Below are positions 50,066 through 57,363 of a DNA stretch of 64,000 bases, piece by piece (positions within the stretch are counted from its first letter, which is position 1; each line of letters starts with the position of its first letter). The DNA lies in assembly GCA_041748655.1 (NCBI GenBank), contig JBGTCV010000138.1:10053-74052 (forward strand), in the 5' to 3' direction. The notes under the pieces are model-generated. The model was not told the DNA's origin. It was given only the letters and a program-made list of their open reading frames with translations, and did no database searches. Both the position numbers and the translations under genes were made by a program. The DNA comes from Leptofilum sp041748655 (GTDB taxonomy: Bacteria; Chloroflexota; Anaerolineae; Promineifilales; Promineifilaceae).

Positions 50066-51331
50066 ATGATTGCTGATTCCGATCCCATTTCTGAGAGCTC
50101 ACCCCAAGCTGGCTATGCCGCCGGGTTTACTTCTCGTCGCGTCCACTATTTGCTGGGAACGCTGCGGCTGGCGCACGATCCGTTTTGTGTCCCCACGGCC
50201 GAATTAGAGCTGCAAATCAACCCCGAAGATTCACCCTTCTTCTCCTACTTTGTCGATCCGCCGTACCAGTTGGGCGGGGAGCAGGTGGCGGAATCGCTGC
50301 TGGACCGGCTAAAAGCGCCCCAGCCGAGCTGTGTCTATGGGGGGCGGGGGACGGGGAAAACGGCCGTAAAAACCATGCTAGAAGCCGAATGCCGCGCCTT
50401 TCCGGAGCAAACCCTGGTCGTCTCGCTGGGGCTGGGCAAGGGGGAGCCGGTGCAGCTGGATCAAACGCTGCTCTGGCAGCGGCTCACCGAGGCGCTGGCG
50501 ATTGATCTGTTTGTGCAGGTGATTGAGCAGTTCGACCAGCTGCAAAAGGTTCTGAAACCGGCGCTGGTGGCAGAATTGGGCTGCTTTTGGCAGATGCACA
50601 TTCCCCAGTTCCGCCGCACGTTAAAGCGAGAGCTCCTGCGCACCGAGAGCGAAGCCGCCGATATCTCTACCTGGTGGCGCGTCTGGGACCGGCCCGTCAT
50701 CCGCTATACGCCGCTGACGGCGGAGCGCAAGACGTTTATTCAGGCGATTTTGCAGCAGGCGGTCGGCGAGCCGGAGAGATTGGGGGTGGAGAACGGCCGT
50801 TTCCAGTTCCAACAAGGCTTAAAATGGGCCAAAAAGTGCGGCTACGAGCGCCTCTACCTGCTCATCGACCTGCCCGGCAGCACCGAGCCCAACGAGCTGG
50901 ACGTTGCCGAGCTGCTCCGCTTTTTGTTTGACCTCACCGACCTTTCCCTACCCATTTACTACAAACTATTTCTCCCGCAATCGTTTCAGCCAGATGCCGA
51001 ATATCTTTTTGTAGAAGAGAATGCGACGCTGGAATTGTTTACGGCCGTACTCAACTGGAACCAGCCCGCCGCCTTTCAGCAACTGCTCACCAACCGCTTC
51101 CGCACCGCCGAAAGCTGGATTCGTAACCTCAACACCATCATCGAGCAGCCCGTTGTGGCTGAAATCAATCAATTATTACGGCAAGAGGCGAACCAATCGC
51201 CCCGCTTTTTGCTGCAAACCATCAGCCGCCTCATCGACAGCCACGCCAACCACGCGCCAGATATCTTCCGCATTACTCTGGCCGACTGGCAGCGGATGTT
51301 GGTCCGGTGGGGAATAAAACAAGAGTCGTAA
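50066..51331 (+). CDS. P-loop ATPase, DPF-YFV family, second in cassette
   Basis: 421 residues. Before the P-loop there is a distinctive leader, D-P-F near residue 38, A-E near 45 and S-Y-F-V-D-P-P-Y near 60, that I associate with a family of uncharacterised bacterial ATPases. Walker A is GGRGTGKT (92-99). A Walker B-like strand is L-Y-L-L-I-D-L. The C-terminal third is helical without a recognised domain. There is no ribosome site before the ATG. Function unknown; the context suggests a complex with the other three ATPases. Confidence 0.82.
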   Translation: MIADSDPISESSPQAGYAAGFTSRRVHYLLGTLRLAHDPFCVPTAELELQINPEDSPFFSYFVDPPYQLGGEQVAESLLDRLKAPQPSCVYGGRGTGKTAVKTMLEAECRAFPEQTLVVSLGLGKGEPVQLDQTLLWQRLTEALAIDLFVQVIEQFDQLQKVLKPALVAELGCFWQMHIPQFRRTLKRELLRTESEAADISTWWRVWDRPVIRYTPLTAERKTFIQAILQQAVGEPERLGVENGRFQFQQGLKWAKKCGYERLYLLIDLPGSTEPNELDVAELLRFLFDLTDLSLPIYYKLFLPQSFQPDAEYLFVEENATLELFTAVLNWNQPAAFQQLLTNRFRTAESWIRNLNTIIEQPVVAEINQLLRQEANQSPRFLLQTISRLIDSHANHAPDIFRITLADWQRMLVRWGIKQES

Positions 51332-51392
51332 TTGGGTAATTACGTAATTGAGTAATTGATCCCCTGGCAAAATTACCTGATTACCCAGTTAC
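51329..51392. repeat. ATTACCCAATT-family repeat at a stop codon
   Basis: GTAATTGGGTAATTACG and further units begin at the stop TAA of the second ATPase gene. They fold back, with mismatches, on TGATTACCCAGTTACGC near 51380. The repeat fills the gap to the third ATPase gene. Confidence 0.8.
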
Positions 51393-51417
51393 GCAATCAC
51401 CTGTTTTGGAACCGAAC

Positions 51418-52461
51418 ATGCAGTTAATTCGCAAGCGCAAAATCTACAATCCGGAACAGTTTGTTGGCCGCGATGCCGAGCAAACCTATCTTCGCGGCTG
51501 GGTGGCGGGTGACAAACAGCTCCTTACCATTACCGGGCCGCCTGGCATTGGCAAAACCTGGTTTGTAAACAGCAGCTTCCAGCGGCTCCGGGCAGCGGGG
51601 CAGGTTGCCTACCTGGTCGAGCTGCCCATCACCGACCCGCGCAGCGACCAGAACGATTTGCCGCCTGCTGTGCTGGAAAGCTGGGCCAGCCAGCTGCTCA
51701 TCGAGCTGAACCAGGATTGCCCACAGGCGTACGGCTTTGAGCTGGGGCAGGAGTTCAGCAGCCTTCTGGAGCGCCTCGCCCACGACATGTGCCACCACTG
51801 CTGGCCCGGTCAGCCCATCTTTTTCTTCATTGATGGCGGTGATTTGCTGTCGCAGGCGGCATGGCGGCAGTTTGAGCGGCAGGCGATTGAGCCGCTGGCC
51901 CGCCAGCCCGCCATCCGCTTCATCATTACCCTGAAAACCAGCCAGCCGATTAAATCGTTTCTGCTGAAGCGGCGGGAGCAGCGGTTGGAGCTGGGCACGC
52001 TGCAAGGGCGTGAACTGGGGCTGCGGCAGGTACAAAAGCTCAACCCGGAACTCGATCTGGCCCAGTGCGAATATGTTTTGGCCGACTACTCCTGGGATCA
52101 CCCGGGGCTGAACATGCTGCTGGCGGAACATCTGCACACCGATTCGTCCGCCGCTGGCCCGATTTTGCCGACCGATCTGGTGACGACGGTGCTGTCTGAG
52201 CTGGAAGCGCTGCCGGAAAACGGTTCGGAAACGATCAGCCTGCTGGCCTGCCTGGCCCACCACGAGAGCGATACCTGGTCGGCTGATACGATTGGCCAGC
52301 TGATGAATATTTCGCTGGCGCAGGCGTGGGATTGGATCAATTTGCTCAGCCATCACTGGTTTATTACCAACGTGGGTGGACCCAATTACAAGATTACTGA
52401 CGGCCTGCGCCAATTTTTGCGGGCGGCGCTAGGCCAAAAGCTCATCGAGCCAAAATGTTGA
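51418..52461 (+). CDS. STAND/AAA-like ATPase, third in cassette
   Basis: 347 residues. F-V-G-R-D-A-E (residues 15-21) is followed by Walker A GPPGIGKT (40-47), a layout shared with STAND and ORC/Cdc6-like NTPases. The Walker B-like strand I-F-F-F-I-D-G-G-D-L-L is near residue 138. A C-terminal helical domain with W-S-A-D-T-I-G-Q-L-M-N-I-S-L-A-Q-A-W-D-W-I resembles the winged helix that follows STAND ATPase domains. No effector is fused. ATG at 51418 is used; an upstream TTG is possible. Confidence 0.82.
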   Translation: MQLIRKRKIYNPEQFVGRDAEQTYLRGWVAGDKQLLTITGPPGIGKTWFVNSSFQRLRAAGQVAYLVELPITDPRSDQNDLPPAVLESWASQLLIELNQDCPQAYGFELGQEFSSLLERLAHDMCHHCWPGQPIFFFIDGGDLLSQAAWRQFERQAIEPLARQPAIRFIITLKTSQPIKSFLLKRREQRLELGTLQGRELGLRQVQKLNPELDLAQCEYVLADYSWDHPGLNMLLAEHLHTDSSAAGPILPTDLVTTVLSELEALPENGSETISLLACLAHHESDTWSADTIGQLMNISLAQAWDWINLLSHHWFITNVGGPNYKITDGLRQFLRAALGQKLIEPKC

Positions 52462-52466
52462 AAGAT

Positions 52467-52588
52467 TATCCGCAGATTTCGCAGATTAGCGCAGATTTTT
52501 TCTTCTCTGTGCTGCCCTTTTTTAAGAAAGGGACACAGAATTTACACAAATTTTTCCTCTGCGTCTCTGCGCCTTTGCGTTAAATATT
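52467..52588. repeat. Mixed repeats between third and fourth ATPase genes
   Basis: CGCAGATTTCGCAGATTAGC units (52471-52499), a CCCTTT/AAAGGG hairpin (52515-52532) and CCTCTGCGTCTCTGCGCC units related to the ACCGCAAAGGACGC family follow one after another in the 142-bp gap. Confidence 0.75.
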
Positions 52589-52603
52589 CCGAGGAGATTG
52601 CCG

Positions 52604-55600
52604 ATGCGTGAAGAAGCATTGTTGGCAGCCACCAACCAACCAAGAGAATTAGTTAGCCGCAGCGCGGAGATGCGCCAGATTCGGGAGGCGATCTACCAGA
52701 CGAGCAGCGACTGCCACATCGTGCTGATTGCTGGCCCTGGGGGGCTGGGCAAAACGCGCATGATTGAGGAGGCGCTGCGGCGCATGGGGCACGGGCCGAC
52801 GCGGCAGCTGTACGGCCGTTCCACCCACGACGATTGGCAGTCACAGTTTGGTAATAAAGCGATTGCCTGCAATCTGCTGGACTTTAGCGATATTCGGCTG
52901 CATTCGCGGGACTTTTTCCTGGAGACGATTGGCAGCAGCCAGACCTGGAACGGCGCGGTAGAGTTTAGCCGCCACGAAATGGCCCGGGCGCGGCAGCGAC
53001 GGCTGATGGATGCCGGAGCTGCCTATTCGCTGGTGGAAAAGGCCACCGAAGCAGCCGAAATTGATTTCCGGCGGGATTACCACAAGGCGGCGGATTTGTA
53101 CCGGTTGGTGCTGCCGCTGGACACCACCGAGCAGCTGTCGATCATCAGTTCGGGCTGGCTGTTGGAGCGGAATTTGCTCCAGCCGAAGGAGATTGCCTTT
53201 AGCACGCAGCAATGGTTGGTGGATCAGGTGGAACACGGCCGTTTTCCCAACAGCACCCTCCTCATTGCCGGACGAGAGGAAGAGGGCGAACTTTATTTTA
53301 CGATGCTCAGCGAAGCCGTAGCCAAAGCACGTAAGCCCACCCAGCTGACGGTGCTGAACCTGAAGCCGTTTAGTGAGGCCGAAACCCGCAGCTTTTTTAT
53401 AACCTTGCGTGACGATTGGCAGAAACGGCCGCAAAACAACCTGGCCCAGGACGTCTCCGGCACGCTTGATGTGCTTATCGAGGACAACGAACAGCTGCGG
53501 CTGCTTCACCTGTACACCGGCGGGCAGCCCATTCGGCTGTCGCTCTACACCGATATTTTGATCGAGGGGCGCACCATCCCCGCGCCGCTGCAAGATTCGC
53601 TGCTGCAAGCACACGAGCGGGTGGGCGGCGGTGATGACGTTGACTCAGACGAAATGTTGAGAGCGCGGCAGGAGATTGAGGGGGAGTTTGTAAGGCTGCT
53701 GTTTAGCCAACCAGGGCTGCGCTCCCAGATTTTGCAGGCGCTGGTGCGGGCTACGCGGGGGCTGAAGGCGGAGCAGCTCCATTTTGTGCTGGACAGCAAG
53801 CCAGGCGACACGCCAGATAGATGGTGGCCCAATCCGGCGCGGCTGGCCGAAATTGAGGCAGAGCTGGCGGCGATGCAGTCGATGTCGCTCATCAAGCAGA
53901 AGTTTGGCGGGCGCACCGGCTTGCAGGATGAGGTGTACCGCATCTACGCCGAGTATATGAACAGCACGGAGGTGAACCGGCAGGCGGAAATGGCAGCGCG
54001 AAAACAGCTGTATGGACAGCTGCGCGATTGGGCAGACAGCAATCGGCAGCGGATACAGGCGCAGCGCACGGCCTATATTCGCCACGATTTGAGCCGCATT
54101 CGGCAGGAACGGCCGTCTACCATCCTCAACACCCACATGCCCAAACCAACCGCCGAGGAGGAACTGCGGCGCAACCAGCTGCTGAGTGAGCTGCAAGATT
54201 TGGATTTGGAATATCTGCATTACAATCTGCTGCTCAACCCGGACACCCATTTCAACGATACCTACTACAGCCTGGCCAACAAGCAAAACCGGGCGCTCAA
54301 TGTTGCTTTCGGAGCGGTCGTGCAGTCGGAAGTGTGGCGGCTGCTGCAAGACAAGTTTGCTTTTGCTTTTGTGGAAATGGAACCCCGCGCCTCGATCAAC
54401 GAGCGGGGCGAAAATCCGGCGCTGGTGCTTAATCGCGCCGCCCAGCAGGATGACGCCGCCACCTGGATTTTGCGCTTTTGGATGACGAAGCAGTATCCGC
54501 GGGCGGTGGAATTTGCGGATGCGGTGGATACGGCCGTAACCCAACTGCCCAACGAACACGAACGGCGGAGCTGGCAGCACACCTTTGCCCGTGGGCAGCG
54601 CCACTGCTGGCGCGAATTTGCCCGCATTTACCAGGGCAATGGCATCCCCAACGCCGTGACCCGGCTGCAAACCATCGTACACGACCTGACCTTGTTGGCG
54701 CACGCCGATATCTATACCGAAGTTTTTCCGGGCGAGAACGGCTTTGTGGGGCATCCCGCTTACCCGCGCCTTATTTTTACAATTGCCAACTGCACCACCG
54801 TTTTAGGCTACGGGCTCACCATTCTGGGGGATTATCGGGGCGCGGTGGCAGCTTACGGCGCAGGGTTGAAATACCTGCGCCAGCTGCCACCTACCGATCA
54901 GCAGGCGACGACGCTGAACAATTTGTCACGGGCGCTGGTGGAGATGGGCAAAAAGCGGGCGATTCGCGTTTGTAACGAGGGCTTGCAGCTGCGGATTGGT
55001 TCTGGTGAACTGCTGCCGATTGCCGGATCATACAACACGCTGGGGCAGATTATGAACGAGCTGCACCGCGCCCGGGAAGCGCTGCAAGCCAGCGCCACTG
55101 CCTTCGCCATCGCCGCCGAAATTGGGGATTCGCGGGCCATTGGCCTGAGCATGATGCACATTGCCGAAGGGCTGCGCCGCCTGGTGCGGGAGGATCAGTC
55201 GCTGTCGGAGACGGATGTGGCTGAGATTTACCGCACGGCCGAACATGCCATCGGCCAGGCGCAGGAAATTTTTATGGCCAGCAATGCCCGCAATGAAGCG
55301 ATTCGGATGATTGAGATCAACATCGAGACGGGCTGTTTGTACCGGGATTGGCTGACGCGCACGGCGGAAACGGCCGTTCCCGACATCTGGCAGCGGCGGT
55401 TGGGGCGAGCCATCTACTTTTTAGACAGCGCCGCCAAAGAGGCGCGGCAGCTGGGGCTAATTCGCTTTGAGCTGGATGCGCTGGTTAACCTGGCCTGGAC
55501 CCACTATTTTGCCCACGATTGGGACAACCTGGCACAAACATTGGCTGCGGCCGACAGCTTATTCCCCCCGGATGTGCATCTGCGGCCAGAAGAGCAGCCG

Positions 55601-55996
55601 CCCACTACGCACAACCAGCCGCACTTCTACTTCCAGCAGCTGAGCAAGCTGCAAAGCCTGTACGGGCGTATCGCTTTCGACCGCTACTTTGCGGAGGCGG
55701 ACCCAGCCAGCCGCAGCGCCCAGCACAACCTGGACCGCGCCGCTGAGGCGTATGTGCTGGCGTTGGGGTATGCGCAGCTGTTTTCACCGAGGTCTGTAGG
55801 GATTACGGCCGTTTACGACACCCTCTACGACACGCTCAAGCAGCTAGACGCCACCCAGCTAACTAACTTCTACCGCTACGAGCAGCAGCAGCGCATCCGC
55901 TACCGCCTGGATGCCATCAAGGCCCAACTGGAAAACCTGGGCGACCTGCAAGATTTTCTGCTAGACTGCTTCGGCGATTATTACGCGGAGATTTAA
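52604..55996 (+). CDS. Large STAND-like ATPase with TPR-like C-terminus, fourth in cassette
   Basis: 1130 residues. Walker A GPGGLGKT lies at 44-51. The next 350 residues contain an ATPase core with sensor-like S-T-L-L-I-A-G-R (residue 222) as in STAND proteins. A mid-region of unknown fold follows. From about residue 690 to 1000 there are TPR-like helical pairs (A-Y-G-A-G-L-K-Y-L, L-N-N-L-S-R-A-L-V-E-M-G-K, G-S-Y-N-T-L-G-Q-I-M). STAND proteins with such repeats use the repeat part as sensor. No effector domain is recognised. GAGGAG supports ATG at 52604. Its last codons are duplicated 0.6 kb downstream. Confidence 0.85.
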   Translation: MREEALLAATNQPRELVSRSAEMRQIREAIYQTSSDCHIVLIAGPGGLGKTRMIEEALRRMGHGPTRQLYGRSTHDDWQSQFGNKAIACNLLDFSDIRLHSRDFFLETIGSSQTWNGAVEFSRHEMARARQRRLMDAGAAYSLVEKATEAAEIDFRRDYHKAADLYRLVLPLDTTEQLSIISSGWLLERNLLQPKEIAFSTQQWLVDQVEHGRFPNSTLLIAGREEEGELYFTMLSEAVAKARKPTQLTVLNLKPFSEAETRSFFITLRDDWQKRPQNNLAQDVSGTLDVLIEDNEQLRLLHLYTGGQPIRLSLYTDILIEGRTIPAPLQDSLLQAHERVGGGDDVDSDEMLRARQEIEGEFVRLLFSQPGLRSQILQALVRATRGLKAEQLHFVLDSKPGDTPDRWWPNPARLAEIEAELAAMQSMSLIKQKFGGRTGLQDEVYRIYAEYMNSTEVNRQAEMAARKQLYGQLRDWADSNRQRIQAQRTAYIRHDLSRIRQERPSTILNTHMPKPTAEEELRRNQLLSELQDLDLEYLHYNLLLNPDTHFNDTYYSLANKQNRALNVAFGAVVQSEVWRLLQDKFAFAFVEMEPRASINERGENPALVLNRAAQQDDAATWILRFWMTKQYPRAVEFADAVDTAVTQLPNEHERRSWQHTFARGQRHCWREFARIYQGNGIPNAVTRLQTIVHDLTLLAHADIYTEVFPGENGFVGHPAYPRLIFTIANCTTVLGYGLTILGDYRGAVAAYGAGLKYLRQLPPTDQQATTLNNLSRALVEMGKKRAIRVCNEGLQLRIGSGELLPIAGSYNTLGQIMNELHRAREALQASATAFAIAAEIGDSRAIGLSMMHIAEGLRRLVREDQSLSETDVAEIYRTAEHAIGQAQEIFMASNARNEAIRMIEINIETGCLYRDWLTRTAETAVPDIWQRRLGRAIYFLDSAAKEARQLGLIRFELDALVNLAWTHYFAHDWDNLAQTLAAADSLFPPDVHLRPEEQPPTTHNQPHFYFQQLSKLQSLYGRIAFDRYFAEADPASRSAQHNLDRAAEAYVLALGYAQLFSPRSVGITAVYDTLYDTLKQLDATQLTNFYRYEQQQRIRYRLDAIKAQLENLGDLQDFLLDCFGDYYAEI
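55979..55996 (+). repeat. 18-bp direct repeat, left copy, at the end of the fourth ATPase gene
   Basis: TATTACGCGGAGATTTAA is the last 18 bp of the fourth ATPase gene and recurs exactly at 56585-56602. The copies flank 588 bp containing a palindromic repeat and the CopG-type antitoxin gene. Confidence 0.9.
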
Positions 55997-56034
55997 TACA
56001 TCGTTTCTAGAATATTTCACTATTCTGTAAAATT

Positions 56035-56160
56035 GTCATTCTGAGCGAAGCGAAGAATCCTAATAGGGCAACAATTGAGCATACCTGGTCCTGGAGCAAA
56101 GGTTTCGGCTAGCAAAGATTAGAGGGATTCTTCATTTCGCTGCGCTTCATTCAGAATGAC
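56035..56160. repeat. Palindromic repeat with GTCATTCTGAGCGAAG arms
   Basis: A 26-nt arm starting GTCATTCTGAGCGAAGCG (56035-56060) faces a 36-nt related arm ending CAGAATGAC (56125-56160). A one-arm relative is at 18989-19013. The centre is unique and non-coding. It lies inside the segment flanked by the 18-bp direct repeats. Confidence 0.85.
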
Positions 56161-56221
56161 ATATTCGAAGCCAGAGAAAATTTGGTTTACAATGTAATGA
56201 ACTGCAAGGAGCGTGAAATCT

Positions 56222-56500
56222 ATGCCAAAGCCAATCCCTGAATTTGAAAGTGAAGAGGAAGAACAGGAATTTTGGGCAACCCACGATTCCGCTGATTATC
56301 TTGATTGGAGCCAGGCGGAGAAGGTGGTTTTTCCCAAGTTGAAGCCGTCTACTAAAACGATCTCTCTGCGCATGTCAGAATCTATGCTCAATGAACTGCG
56401 CCTGCTGGCCAACAAGCACGATATTCCCTACCAGTCGCTCATTAAAGTGTTTCTGCGCGAGCGAATTGACGACGAGCTTTACAAGCCGCGTGTTCCTTAA
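56222..56500 (+). CDS. CopG/BrnA-type antitoxin, orphan
   Basis: 92 residues: acidic N-terminal helix (E-F-E-S-E-E-E-E-Q-E-F-W-A-T-H-D-S-A-D-Y), then a ribbon-helix-helix core (T-K-T-I-S-L-R-M-S-E-S-M-L-N-E-L-R-L-L-A-N-K) of the CopG antitoxin family (BrnA/PF12441-like). Such proteins bind their own promoter and neutralise a BrnT-like toxin. No toxin gene precedes or follows it here. AAGGA lies 11 bp before the ATG. Confidence 0.87.
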   Translation: MPKPIPEFESEEEEQEFWATHDSADYLDWSQAEKVVFPKLKPSTKTISLRMSESMLNELRLLANKHDIPYQSLIKVFLRERIDDELYKPRVP

Positions 56501-56584
56501 GATAAGATAGGCGGATCGGCGGGACGCCGTCCCCAGCGCGATTAGGTTTTTTGTTTGCTGAAGATCACGCCAAAGCGAGGGGAC

Positions 56585-56602
56585 TATTACGCGGAGATTT
56601 AA
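56585..56602 (+). repeat. 18-bp direct repeat, right copy
   Basis: Exact second copy of TATTACGCGGAGATTTAA. In this reading frame the preceding codons give R-G-D-Y-Y-A-E-I then stop, the same last residues as the fourth ATPase, but upstream the frame closes within 14 codons. Confidence 0.9.
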
Positions 56603-56723
56603 AAGTGGGAAAATCACTTATATCTCAATATTGGTAGCTACTGTCATTTGCGCTTACCGCTCCACTTGCTTGGTTTGCCGGTAACGGCCGTATGCCCACC
56701 CCAAAACCCCACGAGGTTAACTC

Positions 56724-57356
56724 ATGCAATTTTACCTTGAACTGTTAGGCTACCTCGCTTCGGCGCTGGTGGTCATTTCGCTGATGATGAGCTCGCTGCT
56801 GAAGCTGCGGCTCATTAGCCTGGTGGGGGCTGTCGCCTTTCTTGTTTACAGCCTGCTCATTGGCGCCTATCCAATTGTGGTGACCAACGCCGTCATCATC
56901 GTGGTCAACCTCTACTTTCTCTACCGGATTTTTACCAGCAAGGAATATTTCAAGTTGCTGGAGGTAGACAGCCGTTCCGCCTACCTGCAATACTTTCTCG
57001 CGTTCTACAAGACCGAGATTGAACAGTTTATCCCCGACTACCGCTTTGCCCCCAGCGACAAACAGCTCATCATCTTCGTTTTGCGCGATATGATTCCGGC
57101 GGGCCTGTTCATTGGCCAGCGCAATGAGCAGGGCGAATTTCGCATCTTTTTGGACTTTGTCATTCCTTCTTATCGCGATTTCAAGATTGGCAATTACCTC
57201 TACGCCCAATCCCGCTTTTTCCAGCAGCACAATATCCACAAGCTGATGAGTACGCCGCACAACCATGCGCATGAAAAATACCTCAAGCGCATGGGGTTTC
57301 ACCAAGAAACCGACCAGGATGGTAATCTGGTGTGCAGCCTGACGTTAATCACCTGA
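56724..57356 (+). CDS. YgjV-like membrane protein with GNAT-like C-terminus
   Basis: 210 residues. Residues 1-75 contain three hydrophobic segments like the Imp-YgjV family (L-G-Y-L-A-S-A-L-V-V-I-S-L-M-M-S-S). Residues 95-205 look like a GNAT acetyltransferase fold: I-G-N-Y-L-Y-A-Q, then H-N-I-H-K-L-M-S-T, and H-E-K-Y-L-K-R-M-G-F-H. The fusion suggests a membrane-tethered acetyltransferase-like protein. The acetyl-CoA loop is not typical, so activity is uncertain. GAGG precedes the ATG. Confidence 0.78.
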   Translation: MQFYLELLGYLASALVVISLMMSSLLKLRLISLVGAVAFLVYSLLIGAYPIVVTNAVIIVVNLYFLYRIFTSKEYFKLLEVDSRSAYLQYFLAFYKTEIEQFIPDYRFAPSDKQLIIFVLRDMIPAGLFIGQRNEQGEFRIFLDFVIPSYRDFKIGNYLYAQSRFFQQHNIHKLMSTPHNHAHEKYLKRMGFHQETDQDGNLVCSLTLIT

Positions 57357-57363
57357 CCTCAAC

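Noticed and set aside
14508..52588. CRISPR array, suggested by the many short repeated units between genes
   Set aside because: Units are contiguous or fold-back, with no regular spacers of 30-40 bp, and no cas genes are present.
51424..54754. Minus-strand frames of 329 codons (51424-52413) and 369 codons (53645-54754) opposite the third and fourth ATPase genes
   Set aside because: Plus-strand products have Walker motifs and continuous homology-like structure. The antisense products have no motif or ribosome site.
47176..56500. A classical toxin-antitoxin or known anti-phage system at the ATPase cassette
   Set aside because: The antitoxin-like gene has no toxin beside it, and none of the four ATPases carries a recognisable effector such as nuclease, TIR, protease or pore domains. 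The locus is reported as unknown instead.
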